Shown: positions 7,590 to 16,173, counted from the stretch's first letter. The stretch: 64,000 nucleotides of DNA from Chryseobacterium oranimense (GCF_900129755.1 NZ_FQWT01000005.1:62001-126000); one strand, 5' to 3'. Notes: a model not told the origin generated them from the letters alone. Numbers and translations: made by a program.

Positions 7590-8426
7590 ATGAATTTATT
7601 ATACGTTAACTGGGATGTAAGTCCCGAAATTTTCAATATTTCCGGTTTTCCTTTAAAATATTACGGTATGCTGTTTCTTGCCGGCCTTGTTTTATGCTAT
7701 ACCATCTTAAAGACCATCTATAAAAAAGAGAACCTGAGCAGTCAAGCTCATGAAGCCCTTTTTTCTTATGCATTCATCGGAATCCTGGTCGGTGCAAGAT
7801 TAGGCCACTGCCTGTTTTACGATTTTGATTACTACGCCCAGCACCCGATAGAGATTTTTCTTCCTATTCAAAAAGGAGCTGACGGGGCTTATCATTTTTC
7901 AGGATATGCAGGACTGGCAAGCCATGGCGGCGGCATCGGGCTAATTATCATGCTTCTGATCTATGCAAGGAAATTCTCCATTAAATTTATGACTGTTCTG
8001 GACGTCATCGCAATCGCAACCCCTTTAGCAGGTGCTTTTATCAGACTTGGAAACCTGATGAATTCTGAAATCATAGGAACTCCTTCCAATGCTCCGTGGG
8101 CTTTTATTTTCAGACAGGTTGACAATATTCCAAGACATCCTGCACAGCTGTATGAAGCCATCTGCTATCTGATCATTTTCTTACTGGTATATTCTGTTTA
8201 CAAGAAAGATATCTTTAAGGTAGGAAAAGGATTTTATTTTGGAATCACTACCCTGCTGATCTTTATTGTACGTTTTTTTGTTGAATTTATAAAAGTGGAC
8301 CAGGTTGATTTTGAAAAAGGAATGAGCCTGAATATGGGACAAATTTTAAGTATTCCTTTTCTGTTCTTGGGACTGTTTTTTATCATTAAAAGTATCCGGG
8401 ACAGCAGACCTATAAAAGCTTCATAA
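7590..8426 (+). CDS. lgt: Prolipoprotein diacylglyceryl transferase Lgt
   Basis: A 278-residue polytopic inner-membrane enzyme that transfers diacylglycerol from phosphatidylglycerol to the lipobox cysteine of prolipoproteins. It shows family landmarks: the first helix region FPLKYYGMLFLAG, GARLGHCLFYDFDYY, the conserved HGGGIG, the signature region GNLMNSEIIGTPSNAPWAF, RHPAQLYEA and FVEFIKVDQ. About seven hydrophobic segments are visible and the length is normal. It would modify the many lipoproteins in this window (GldD, M13 peptidase, anchored ferritin, Blc). It is a single-gene unit between two terminators. Confidence 0.96.
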   Translation: MNLLYVNWDVSPEIFNISGFPLKYYGMLFLAGLVLCYTILKTIYKKENLSSQAHEALFSYAFIGILVGARLGHCLFYDFDYYAQHPIEIFLPIQKGADGAYHFSGYAGLASHGGGIGLIIMLLIYARKFSIKFMTVLDVIAIATPLAGAFIRLGNLMNSEIIGTPSNAPWAFIFRQVDNIPRHPAQLYEAICYLIIFLLVYSVYKKDIFKVGKGFYFGITTLLIFIVRFFVEFIKVDQVDFEKGMSLNMGQILSIPFLFLGLFFIIKSIRDSRPIKAS

Positions 8427-8445
8427 TTATAAAAAGTATTTTAAG

Positions 8446-8478
8446 ACCTCTGAGATGAATCATTTCGGAGGTTTTTTT
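8446..8478 (+). terminator. Terminator of lgt
   Basis: A 12-bp stem (ACCTCTGAGATG against CATTTCGGAGGT, with G-T wobbles) and 3-nt loop, followed by seven T residues. Confidence 0.8.
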
Positions 8479-8673
8479 ATGAAAATCTTCTTTTTTTTCA
8501 TCCTGCATAAAGAATATATCCCATTACATACCAGACTTATACACTCTTCAAACGCCCTGAAATTCAGCTTTCACACAAAAAAAATCCAAAATTTGTGAGT
8601 TTTAGGCATAGCATTTGCTACCTTACGAAACATATTATACACCACTTCATTTTTATAATATATTATTTTCCAC

Positions 8674-8700
8674 AATCCTCAGGTCACTGAGGATTTTTTA
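8674..8700 (+). terminator. Orphan terminator
   Basis: AATCCTCAG (8674-8682) / CTGAGGATT (8687-8695) with a 4-nt loop and a T run. The nearest upstream gene, lgt, already has its own terminator about 200 bp earlier, so a small transcript may end here. Confidence 0.7.
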
Positions 8701-8797
8701 TTAGGCTTTATATGTTGAAATACATACACAGCTTTGGACAGCAAAATATATTTTTGATAATCAATGATTTAAAATAGGTTTATTCGGTTAATTATCG

Positions 8798-8887
8798 TAT
8801 ATTTGTATATTAATTAATAGGCCGCTGCCTTTGCCCTCTGTAATAGTATAGAAATTCTTTCTTTCAGTTCCCGCTTTTTCAGACGCC
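8798..8887 (+). promoter_or_regulatory. Promoter box and conserved cold-shock leader, copy B
   Basis: TATATTTG (8798-8805) is a perfect -7 match. The following leader repeats copy A: AGGCC-CTGCC, CTCTGTAATAGT, CTTTCAGTT and GCTTTTTCAG in the same order. GGC-CG-CTG (8820-8827) can pair with CAG-AC-GCC (8880-8887), the same closing stem as copy A although the inner bases differ. The remaining leader of about 160 nt runs to the CSD start. Confidence 0.72.
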
Positions 8888-9050
8888 TCATTTTTTAAAA
8901 ATCACTTCTTTTACTGATGAACGGCCAAAAACAAAACTGCTTTCGACGTTTCGTTTCATAAGGAAGATCAGACGGATGACTGCAACTTACAAGTATTTGG
9001 CAGATCAGTAACCAATAACTACAATATAAAATTTAATACTAAAATAATTT

Positions 9051-9479
9051 ATGGCAGACTCTTTTTCTAAAAAAGAAAATTTCAAGAAAAAAATTCAAAA
9101 ACAAAAAGAAAAAGCGCTGAGACGCGAAGATCGTAAGACGAACAACAACAAAGGGGCAGAAGATGTTTTCATGTATGTAGATGAATTCGGAAGGCTTACC
9201 TCTACACCTCCTGAAAACAGAGAAAGACAGGAAATAAACATTGATGATATCCAGCTTGGTGCCGCTCCGATTGTGGAGGAAGACATCAGAAAGACAGGAA
9301 TCATTACTTTCCACAGTGAGAAAGGCTACGGCTTTATTACTGAGGACAGCAGCAAAGAAAATGTTTTCTTTCACAACAACAGCTGTGCACACCCTGTAAA
9401 AAAAGGTAATAAAGTATCTTTTGAGAAAGAAAAATCTCCAAAAGGCTTCTCCGCTGTTAATATCCAGTTAATCAAATAA
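9051..9479 (+). CDS. Cold-shock domain protein with basic N-terminal extension
   Basis: A 142-residue protein. Residues 1-40 are very rich in Lys/Arg and likely disordered or coiled (FKKKIQKQKEKALRRED). Residues 76-142 form a cold-shock domain with RNP1-like KGYGFI and RNP2-like NVFFHNNS. Such extended CSD proteins occur widely in Bacteroidota; an RNA-chaperone role is inferred from the domain. It is preceded by copy B of the structured leader also found upstream of the helicase/cspA unit, which implies common cold-shock-type control. Confidence 0.93.
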   Translation: MADSFSKKENFKKKIQKQKEKALRREDRKTNNNKGAEDVFMYVDEFGRLTSTPPENRERQEINIDDIQLGAAPIVEEDIRKTGIITFHSEKGYGFITEDSSKENVFFHNNSCAHPVKKGNKVSFEKEKSPKGFSAVNIQLIK

Positions 9480-9520
9480 TTAACAGATCTGCTGAAAAAC
9501 TGCAGGTTTGTAAGACAATA

Positions 9521-9546
9521 AAAAGCCACCCGAAAAGGTGGCTTTT
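9521..9546. terminator. Bidirectional terminator
   Basis: A perfect 10-bp stem AAAAGCCACC / GGTGGCTTTT with loop CGAAAA lies between the convergent CSD and SRPBCC genes. The arms supply the U tract in both directions. Confidence 0.85.
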
Positions 9547-9576
9547 ATCGTAAGAGTTAATTATAATTGGTACTCC

Positions 9577-10038
9577 TTATTTTTTGTTAAACATCTTCTC
9601 CAGCACGGCATACCGGTAGTCGAAAATATATTCCAATTTCTTTTTAACGAAAACCGCATGGGCTATTTCACCCAAGAATCCCAAGGGAAGCTCATAATCT
9701 ACAGTGTCTTTCATTAATACTCCTTTTTCATTCGGAATAAATTCATGATGATGATGCCAGAGTTTGTACGGTCCTTTTTTCTGAAAGTCTATAAAACTCC
9801 TTTGAAAATCTACCTTGATAATTTCTGTCTGCCATTTCATTTTTATCCCAAATAGCGGTGAAACGTAATAATCGATCAACATTCCTTCATAAATTTCGTC
9901 ATTCTCCATTGCAGTCAGTACAACAAAGTTCATATCTTTTGGGGTAATTTCCGAAAGGTTATTGGCAGAAGAAAAGAACTTCCAGGCCGTTGCCCTGTCA
10001 CAATTCAGCTGCTGTTCCCGGATAAGTCTGTGCTTCAT
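9577..10038 (-). CDS. SRPBCC (START-like) family protein
   Basis: A 153-residue soluble protein of the SRPBCC / polyketide-cyclase-like fold that usually binds a hydrophobic ligand in a helix-grip pocket. Supporting segments are the N-terminal strand HRLIREQQLNCDRATAWKFF, the central LTAMENDEIYEGMLIDYYV and the C-terminal long helix AVFVKKKLEYIFDYRY. The start is taken at the ATG at 10038, because the longer frame from 10068 overlaps the upstream L,D-transpeptidase gene. It sits 14 bp downstream of that gene and is probably in its operon. The ligand is unknown. Confidence 0.8.
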   Translation of the reverse strand: MKHRLIREQQLNCDRATAWKFFSSANNLSEITPKDMNFVVLTAMENDEIYEGMLIDYYVSPLFGIKMKWQTEIIKVDFQRSFIDFQKKGPYKLWHHHHEFIPNEKGVLMKDTVDYELPLGFLGEIAHAVFVKKKLEYIFDYRYAVLEKMFNKK

Positions 10039-10052
10039 AATTTCTCTGTATA

Positions 10053-10703
10053 TTATAAATAGATCCACATGAGTACAGGTCTCTCAGAGCCTTTTAGCAT
10101 GGGATCAATCTCTCTCATAGCGTTATTGGAAACAGTGGGACAACCCCATCCTTCAGGAGAACCTTTTGGAAAAACTTCATCATCATTCATCCTATCCCAG
10201 GAATGAAAAACAATGAATCTCTTCAAGGCATTGCTGTTGGTTTCTTCCAGACCATGCATCAGGTATTTTATGTTGATTCCCCATTCGCTGTATCCTCTTT
10301 CCTGCAGTTTGTATTTTCCTAATGATGACAGATGGCTTCCGTCTTCATTACTGAACTTCGGATGGTCTTTTGAACCGTCCAAACTCCATGGATTTGTACC
10401 ACAGCCGTGACCCACAAGGTATTTTTCTATCACCGATTTCTTTTTAAAATCCCAGATAAACATTCTCTTTACCCCGGAATGAAGACTCATATCGATCAGA
10501 ATACAGAAATCCGTATTGAGCTTTTTTGAAGTACAGAATCTGAGAGCTTCTTCTGCTTTTACTGCCATTTTAGAAAGATCTGCCTCTGGTCTTTTCTCTA
10601 CCTGAATATCAGGGCTTACTGAAGTCTGATGATTTCTTTTACCGGGTTCATTACTACATGAAAGGAGGCTGTAAAGTGCAAGAATTACTGCAAAAAACTT
10701 CAT
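10053..10703 (-). CDS. L,D-transpeptidase catalytic-domain lipoprotein (YkuD_2)
   Basis: A 216-residue protein with a lipoprotein signal (SLLSC, Cys16). The catalytic domain is of the YkuD_2 / murein L,D-transpeptidase type: His167 in IVFHSWD and the nucleophile Cys188 in GSPEGWGCPTVS, plus the upstream block GHGCGTNPWSLDG. It would act on peptidoglycan stem peptides in the periplasm, for crosslinking or anchoring. The gene is followed by the SRPBCC gene and preceded, 5 bp away, by the DUF2459 gene, giving a three-gene operon. Confidence 0.88.
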   Translation of the reverse strand: MKFFAVILALYSLLSCSNEPGKRNHQTSVSPDIQVEKRPEADLSKMAVKAEEALRFCTSKKLNTDFCILIDMSLHSGVKRMFIWDFKKKSVIEKYLVGHGCGTNPWSLDGSKDHPKFSNEDGSHLSSLGKYKLQERGYSEWGINIKYLMHGLEETNSNALKRFIVFHSWDRMNDDEVFPKGSPEGWGCPTVSNNAMREIDPMLKGSERPVLMWIYL

Positions 10704-10708
10704 TGAAA

Positions 10709-11392
10709 TTATTTATAATGTCTGAAGATACCAAAATCCGAAGCTGTCCAGAGAGCAGCTTTCTGTCCTGCAGCTTTCAGTGCATTGTTGGTCCAGGTAT
10801 TGCAGGTATTCAGGAAGCTGTATTTTCCCTTGGCATCATAAAATGCGTCATTTACATCATACACCGCATCGGTAGGAATCAGGATAAAATTTCCGTTCTG
10901 ATCTCTGTCAAAATTATCCTCTACAAATTTCACCAGTCTCTTGTACTGATCCCTGCTAATCATCATCTTCTTACAGTCGTCCCCTTCTTTCATGGCTGTA
11001 TAATAAGTGCAGTGCATCGCTGAATCGCTTAGCCAGAACGCTGCTTTAAAAGCTGTGGAGAACTTCAGATCAGCCCAGGTTGGAGTATCCAGGTAAAATC
11101 CTTTATCGCCCCAGCCTATTCCTATATAATTGTAATCTGTTCTTTTTGATTTTGTATTGGAAAACGGAACTTTTGCGCTCCAATCCTGAAGATCATTTTT
11201 TACAGGCATTACAACATCTGTATGTACTCCGTTGGTGTAAATATAGATGGGAATATCTTTCGGCTGCCCGTCGTTTTCTGCAGAAACTTCTATAAGCGGC
11301 AGCAGAAGCGCCATAACGACATACAGGGCAACAATTCCCAGAATAATTCCAAGGGTTTTCAGAATGTATATAATTACAATTTTCAAAGTCAT
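10709..11392 (-). CDS. TIGR02117/DUF2459 family membrane-anchored protein
   Basis: A 227-residue protein with one N-terminal transmembrane helix (about residues 5-35) and a periplasmic domain. It carries landmarks of the DUF2459 family: YIYTNGVHTDVVMPV, YIGIGWGDKGFYLDTPTWADL, and FLNTCNTWTNNALKAAG near residue 200. The conserved His and Cys in these two motifs make a cysteine-hydrolase role conceivable, which would suit its operon with an L,D-transpeptidase, but this is inference. The start is the ATG at 11392. Confidence 0.85.
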   Translation of the reverse strand: MTLKIVIIYILKTLGIILGIVALYVVMALLLPLIEVSAENDGQPKDIPIYIYTNGVHTDVVMPVKNDLQDWSAKVPFSNTKSKRTDYNYIGIGWGDKGFYLDTPTWADLKFSTAFKAAFWLSDSAMHCTYYTAMKEGDDCKKMMISRDQYKRLVKFVEDNFDRDQNGNFILIPTDAVYDVNDAFYDAKGKYSFLNTCNTWTNNALKAAGQKAALWTASDFGIFRHYK

Positions 11393-11742
11393 GTTTAATA
11401 AAATTTAATCTTCAATTTTCCGTAAAAGTATTTGTTTTAATCGAAAAAATGATTAAATTTAGTTACGAAATATTCACAAATATGCGTAAAAATACAAAAT
11501 CACAAAAAAGATTTAAAATAAGAGTAAAAACAGCTCCGAAAAGAGTACAAAAAAAACGTTGATTTTCTGTGGGACATTTGTCTCCTGAAAGTCAATTTTT
11601 CTTTTTAGGAAAAGTTTTCCGAAGATTCTTAATGAATTAAATCTTATCCTCCTTAAGATGCACAGCTTAGGGATGGCCGGTTACCCTCCTGAGTTTTGGA
11701 ACCTTACCATTCCAGATAAGGATTCGTTACCAAAAATTTATC
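11393..11742. other. 350-bp gap with a promoter and a small basic ORF
   Basis: The region between the divergent-facing ends of the DUF2459 gene and queG. The left part holds a plus-strand promoter-like pair, TTTG (11431-11434) and TAAATTTA (11454-11461) 19 bp apart, and a 26-codon basic ORF (described separately). From 11563 to 11742 there is only the short palindrome GGAAAAGTTTTCC; nothing else recognised. Confidence 0.4.
11482..11562 (+). CDS. Candidate 26-residue highly basic microprotein
   Basis: ATG at 11482 to TGA at 11562 encodes 26 residues of which 8 are Lys and 5 are Arg, with no acidic residue (starts MRKNTKSQKRFK). Half the residues are basic, as in very small ribosomal or nucleic-acid-binding proteins. 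A promoter-like TTTG-N19-TAAATTTA ends about 20 bp upstream. I do not recognise a family. It could also be a chance frame in AT-rich DNA, where AAA codons are common. Confidence 0.35.
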   Translation: MRKNTKSQKRFKIRVKTAPKRVQKKR

Positions 11743-12696
11743 CTAATCTTTTTCTGCAGAACGTTCCAAAAACTCGATATTCCGCTTCAGGCCGGCAAAT
11801 TTGGTTCTTTTTACGGGAGACTTTCTGAAGATTTCGGAAAATATTTCCTGGGTAATCTCTTTCCACTCTCCTTTTTTGAAGTTTTTTAGTGCATGATTCG
11901 GAGTAAATCTGCTCTGGAGATTCGGGGAAGAAAACCGGTTCCAGGGACATACATCCTGGCAGATATCGCAACCGAACATCCAGTCTTCCATTTTATTTTT
12001 AAAATGATCAGGAATTTCGTTTTTAAGTTCTATGGTTGCATAGGAAATACACCGGCTTCCGTCTATGATCTTTTCCGAAACAATAGCATCTGTAGGACAG
12101 GCATCGATGCACTTCCTGCACGTACCGCAATGGTCCGTGGTCGCATGGTCGGGGATCAGTTCAAGATCGCAGATAATTTCAGCCAGAAAATAGAAAGAGC
12201 CATTTTGTTTGGTGATCAGGTTGGCATTTTTTCCTACCCATCCTATTCCTGACTTTCTGGCCCAGCTTCTTTCCAAAACAGGTGCAGAATCTACAAAAAC
12301 CCTGAAGCCGAACTCGCCTATCTCCTGCTGAAGTTCCGAAACCATTTCCCGGAGAATTTCTTTTACTACTTCATGGTAATCTTCTGCGTAGGCATATTTT
12401 GAAATTTTATAATTTTCCAGTTCAGAGATCTTTTCTTTCGGGAAGTAATTGTAAGATAGTGAAATAACCGATTTTGAACCTTCTACGAGCAGCCTTGGAT
12501 CAAGTCTTTTATCGAAATGGTTTTCCATATATTTCATTTCACCATGGAAATTGTTCTTAAGCCATTTTTCGAGATTAGGAGCATCCTCTTCTAGAAATTC
12601 CGCTTTTGAGATACCGCAGCTCTGAAACCCAAACTTTTCTGCTTTGGACTTGATGAGTAGTGAATATTTTTCGGCACCGGCATTGAGGATTTCCAT
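11743..12696 (-). CDS. queG: Epoxyqueuosine reductase QueG
   Basis: A 317-residue cytoplasmic cobalamin/Fe-S enzyme performing the last step of queuosine tRNA modification (epoxyqueuosine to queuosine). It shows the N-terminal DUF1730-type region ([40 protein letters not shown]), [30 protein letters not shown] core and two ferredoxin-like clusters [16 protein letters not shown] and [11 protein letters not shown]. The length is slightly short of proteobacterial QueG because the C-terminal HEAT-like repeats are absent, as is usual in Bacteroidota. It is monocistronic. Confidence 0.95.
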   Translation of the reverse strand: MEILNAGAEKYSLLIKSKAEKFGFQSCGISKAEFLEEDAPNLEKWLKNNFHGEMKYMENHFDKRLDPRLLVEGSKSVISLSYNYFPKEKISELENYKISKYAYAEDYHEVVKEILREMVSELQQEIGEFGFRVFVDSAPVLERSWARKSGIGWVGKNANLITKQNGSFYFLAEIICDLELIPDHATTDHCGTCRKCIDACPTDAIVSEKIIDGSRCISYATIELKNEIPDHFKNKMEDWMFGCDICQDVCPWNRFSSPNLQSRFTPNHALKNFKKGEWKEITQEIFSEIFRKSPVKRTKFAGLKRNIEFLERSAEKD

Positions 12697-12858
12697 TCTG
12701 CAAAATTAAGATTAATTTACCAATCTGAAGCTTTCAGGTGAAAGGTGTACCAGGCTTACCTTTTAAGGTTTTTTTGTGAAAATTTAAGTTTCTATAAAGA
12801 GTTTTTTAAGCAAAAAATTACGTATTTTCGTTATTATTTTTAATCTAAATTAAATATT

Positions 12859-13158
12859 ATGTCTTTAATAGAAGTTATACAATCAGGAAACTATAAATTA
12901 ATTGATGTTCGTGAGCCTATGGAGCTTGAAATGGACGGAAATATAGACGGGGCTCAAAATATTCCTTTAGGGGAGGTAGAAGACAGAAAAGAAGAGATTT
13001 TATCTGTTGACAAACCTGTGATCTTATTCTGCAGAAGCGGAAACAGAAGCGGAAAAGCATTGGAATATCTTAACGGCCAGGGCTTGAAGGACGGTTACAA
13101 CGGCGGAGGCTGGGCCGAACTGAAAGCTGTATTGGAAGCAAATCAAGGAACTTTTTAA
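12859..13158 (+). CDS. Single-domain rhodanese (sulfurtransferase)
   Basis: A 99-residue cytoplasmic protein made of one rhodanese domain. It has KLIDVREPMEL (residues 13-23), the substrate-loop GAQNIPLGE, and the active site CRSGNRSG with catalytic Cys58, of GlpE/PspE type. It would transfer sulfane sulfur to an unknown acceptor. An HD-domain gene follows 27 bp later on the same strand. Confidence 0.93.
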   Translation: MSLIEVIQSGNYKLIDVREPMELEMDGNIDGAQNIPLGEVEDRKEEILSVDKPVILFCRSGNRSGKALEYLNGQGLKDGYNGGGWAELKAVLEANQGTF

Positions 13159-13185
13159 GTTCCTTTTTTTATACACGGTTCTATT

Positions 13186-13803
13186 ATGAATCTGCAGGAA
13201 AAATTTATGGAGCTTTGTCTTCATTACACAAAAGACCGGGATCTTGTTCAAGCGATGTGGCTGGAAATTGAAAAGAAATATTCCGGAAAAGGCCGGCATT
13301 ACCATAATCTTTTCCATCTGGAAAATATGTTTCTGGAGCTGGAAAATGTAAAAAGCCATATTAAGGATGATCATGCTGTTTCATTTTCTGTATTTTACCA
13401 CGATGTCATTTATGATGCTTCTTCAAAGTCCAATGAAGAGAAAAGTGCCTCCTGTGCTGTGGAAAGGCTTCAGAAAATAGGGTTGAATCCGGATATGGTT
13501 TCAAGGGTTGAGGCTCAGATACTGGCAACAAAATCGCACCACAAGTCTGATGATACGGATACGAATTATCTTCTGGATGCAGATCTTTCCATCCTTGGAA
13601 AAGATTCTGCCGACTATTTCGATTACACCCGGAAGATCAGAAAGGAATATGCCTTATACCCCGATATTCTTTACAAGCCGGGAAGGAAAAAGGTGCTGAA
13701 ACATTTTCTGGAACTGGAAAGTATTTTTAAAACAGAGGACTTCAGGGATAAATATGAACAGCAGGCAAGAGAAAATTTAGCTGCGGAACTTAATCTTTTA
13801 TAA
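13186..13803 (+). CDS. HD-superfamily metal-dependent phosphohydrolase (COG4339-like)
   Basis: A 205-residue protein typical of the predicted HD phosphohydrolase family. It has RHYHNLFHL near residue 38, the HD doublet in VFYHDVIYDA (His72-Asp73), the EEKSA helix and LLDADLSILG with the distal Asp. The family has no firmly established substrate. It is 27 bp downstream of the rhodanese gene and likely cotranscribed. Confidence 0.9.
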   Translation: MNLQEKFMELCLHYTKDRDLVQAMWLEIEKKYSGKGRHYHNLFHLENMFLELENVKSHIKDDHAVSFSVFYHDVIYDASSKSNEEKSASCAVERLQKIGLNPDMVSRVEAQILATKSHHKSDDTDTNYLLDADLSILGKDSADYFDYTRKIRKEYALYPDILYKPGRKKVLKHFLELESIFKTEDFRDKYEQQARENLAAELNLL

Positions 13804-14349
13804 ATGACAAAAGGAGATGCAGCAAAGCCACACCTCCAGAATGGAACCATTCATTCAAACACAACTTATCCATCAACTAAACCAAAGGGGGAAATATTGG
13901 AAATTTCCTTATAGGGGATTTTTTTCATCAAATTTGTTTTTAGAATCTCCTGCATCGCTGTTTTGATATTCCAAAAATAGAAAATAAAATATCACACAAT
14001 AGTGATTTTATTTGTATATTATATGTAAATTTTCAGGAAATTGATACGGCTTTGGAAAGAGAATTTTAAAATCTAAAAAGGTTAATCTTTTTGAAAAAAT
14101 AGATTTAAAATTTTATCAGAAAAGTAAATTTTCTATTTTCATATTTTTGTCAAAACTTGTACATGGTTAAATAGGCAAACAGCTTAAAAATGAAGTCACA
14201 GAGCTGATCATGTGTATTTCCCGTTCTAATTAATGAATTATTTGTACAAGTTGTATTAGCAGATCTTTTCAGATTGATTATAAAGCATAAAAAAGCACCT
14301 TGCTGAAAGTCAAGATGCTTCTGTTACAGCTGATTTTGTTTGTAAACAG
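13804..14349. other. 546-bp AT-rich gap with a widely spaced inverted repeat
   Basis: No protein-coding frame of note. TATTTTTG (14142-14149) matches the -7 box and would start a plus transcript near 14156. There the 10-bp AACTTGTACA (14154-14163) begins; it is exactly inverted at 14243-14252. The minus-strand terminator of the next gene lies at 14289-14320. Otherwise I see nothing. Confidence 0.4.
14289..14320 (-). terminator. Terminator of the hydrolase/monooxygenase unit
   Basis: The stem AAGCACCTTG / CAAGATGCTT (one mismatch) with an 8-nt loop is followed on the minus strand by a run of T. Confidence 0.65.
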
Positions 14350-15117
14350 CTATATTTTTTCTATAAACTCTGATACTTTAGCGAGAACCAGCTCAGGAAT
14401 TTCTTTATGCGGTGTATGTCCTATTCCGGGAATGATATATTTCTCTGCCATACCACTCACCTGGGACACTGTTTTCTCAACCTGATCCAATGTGCCGTAC
14501 TCATCAGCTTCTCCCTGAATAAATAATAACGGGCAGTGAATATCTTTTAACAGGTATTCAATATTCCAGCTTCTGTAGTCTTTACGGGTCCAGGTTTCCG
14601 TCCAGGCTCTGAAAAGTGCTTCCACCTTATTACCATGGTATTTGGCAAGACGTTCTGCAAGATTGGTTGTTTTGTAAGCATCAACGGCATCATTAATTCC
14701 TTTCAAGGTAACGTCTTCCACAAAAATATGTCCTGCCTCACAGATGACGGCCTTTACCTTTTCCGGATATTTTGCCGCTGTGATGAGGGAAATAGTCCCT
14801 CCGTCGCTGTGCCCGAATAGGATAGCATTATCAATATTTAGTTTGTTTAACAAATCATTCAGCAAACCGGCTTCAAGTTCCATGTAATTGACCGGCCTTT
14901 CGTGAGTAGCCATAAGTCCGGATTTTCCATAGCCTGATCTGTCATACATCAAAACGTTACAGTTTGTCATTTCGGACAGTTTTAAAGGCAGATCCCTCCA
15001 AAGCTGCGTACAGCCTAAGGAATCGTGAAGAAAAATAATAACCGGTCTACCTTTGAATTTGTTACTGAAAGCTGTATAAATTTTCTGATCCCTTACTTCA
15101 ATGATTCTCTCTTCCAT
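14350..15117 (-). CDS. Alpha/beta-fold hydrolase
   Basis: A 255-residue cytoplasmic alpha/beta hydrolase. The oxyanion-hole segment is IIFLHDSLGC (about 27-36), the nucleophile elbow is GHSDGG (Ser104), the acid is probably in QGEADEYGT, and the catalytic His is in GIGHTPHKE near the C-terminus. The arrangement resembles small esterases and cofactor-free hydrolases; the substrate is not predictable. It starts 11 bp after the end of the upstream flavin oxidoreductase and is likely cotranscribed with it. Confidence 0.9.
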   Translation of the reverse strand: MEERIIEVRDQKIYTAFSNKFKGRPVIIFLHDSLGCTQLWRDLPLKLSEMTNCNVLMYDRSGYGKSGLMATHERPVNYMELEAGLLNDLLNKLNIDNAILFGHSDGGTISLITAAKYPEKVKAVICEAGHIFVEDVTLKGINDAVDAYKTTNLAERLAKYHGNKVEALFRAWTETWTRKDYRSWNIEYLLKDIHCPLLFIQGEADEYGTLDQVEKTVSQVSGMAEKYIIPGIGHTPHKEIPELVLAKVSEFIEKI

Positions 15118-15128
15118 CTGTTTAAATT

Positions 15129-16118
15129 CTATAAAGCCGGTGCCTTGGCTTCTTCAAATTCTTTCAGCAGATTCCTGAACACAGTTTCTACAGGCAATAT
15201 GTCATTGATCAAAGCAGAAACCTGTCCTATTTCCAGCTCGCCATCTTCCATATCACCTTCAAACATTCCACGCTTGGCCCTTGCTCTTCCCAGTGAGGCT
15301 ATCAGAGCTTCTTTGTTTCTTCCTGACTGATAAATGTCTTCCAGCTCATTGAAGAACTTGTTTTTCACCATTCTTACGGGTGCCAGCTCTTTCAAAGTAA
15401 GATGGGTATCTCCTTCGTTCAGTTCTGTAATTTTCTTTTTCCAGTTTTCGTGGGCGCTTGCTTCAACGGTAGCCGCAAAACGGGAACCGATCTGTACGCC
15501 ATCTGCCCCCAGAATCATGGCAGCTTTGATTTGTGAACCCAGTGCTATTCCACCGGCGGCGATCAATGGTTTGGAAATGTGTTTTTTCACATTCGGGATC
15601 AGACAGAAGGTAGTAGTCTCGTCTCTTCCGTTGTGTCCTCCGGCTTCAAAGCCTTCAGCAACAACAGCATCTACCCCCGCCTCTTCACATTTTACCGCAA
15701 ATTTGGTAGACGAAACTACGTGAGCGACTTTTATTCCTTCTTTTTGAAGGGTTTCTGTATAAGTTTTGGGATTTCCGGCAGAAGTAAAAACGATCTTTAC
15801 GCCTTCTTCCAGTATAATCTGAATAATTTCTTCAAGGTTAGGGTATAACATGGGTACATTAACGCCAAAAGGCTTATCTGTTGCCTGCTTGCATTTCTGA
15901 ATATTTTCTCTTAAAATATCGGGATACATACTTCCTGCACCGATCAGTCCCAGGCCTCCACAATTAGAAACCGCTGAAGCCAGCCTCCATCCTGAATGCC
16001 AGATCATTCCGGCCTGGATAATGGGATACTGTATGTTGAAAAGCTCTGTAATTCTATTTTGCTCTGTCCTCATTTCATGAAGTTTTTTTGCTGAGTTGAA
16101 ATCTATAAAATTGCTCAT
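15129..16118 (-). CDS. Nitronate monooxygenase-like flavin oxidoreductase
   Basis: A 329-residue TIM-barrel protein of the nitronate monooxygenase / FMN-dependent 2-nitropropane dioxygenase family. Landmarks are YPIIQAGMIWHSGWRLASAVSNCGGLGLIG, PFGVNVPML, VVAEGFEAGGHNGRD and LGADGVQIGSRFAAT, covering FMN binding. The reaction would be oxidation of alkyl nitronates (detoxification) or a related flavin reaction. A second plausible start is the ATG at 16073 (MRTEQNRITELF), which matches the usual domain boundary better; I list the longer form. It heads a probable two-gene unit with the alpha/beta hydrolase. Confidence 0.88.
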   Translation of the reverse strand: MSNFIDFNSAKKLHEMRTEQNRITELFNIQYPIIQAGMIWHSGWRLASAVSNCGGLGLIGAGSMYPDILRENIQKCKQATDKPFGVNVPMLYPNLEEIIQIILEEGVKIVFTSAGNPKTYTETLQKEGIKVAHVVSSTKFAVKCEEAGVDAVVAEGFEAGGHNGRDETTTFCLIPNVKKHISKPLIAAGGIALGSQIKAAMILGADGVQIGSRFAATVEASAHENWKKKITELNEGDTHLTLKELAPVRMVKNKFFNELEDIYQSGRNKEALIASLGRARAKRGMFEGDMEDGELEIGQVSALINDILPVETVFRNLLKEFEEAKAPAL

Positions 16119-16173
16119 GCGTAAAAATAATAAAAACCCCGGATTCCAGAGGAAGTATCTTGATTTTTTAATA

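Larger units (their letters stand above)
8427..9050. other. 624-bp gap with terminators, possible sRNA and cold-shock leader
   Basis: The gap holds the lgt terminator (8446-8478), a second plus-strand terminator without an obvious gene (8674-8700), and the promoter and leader of the CSD gene (8798-8887). No protein-coding frame is convincing. Confidence 0.5.
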
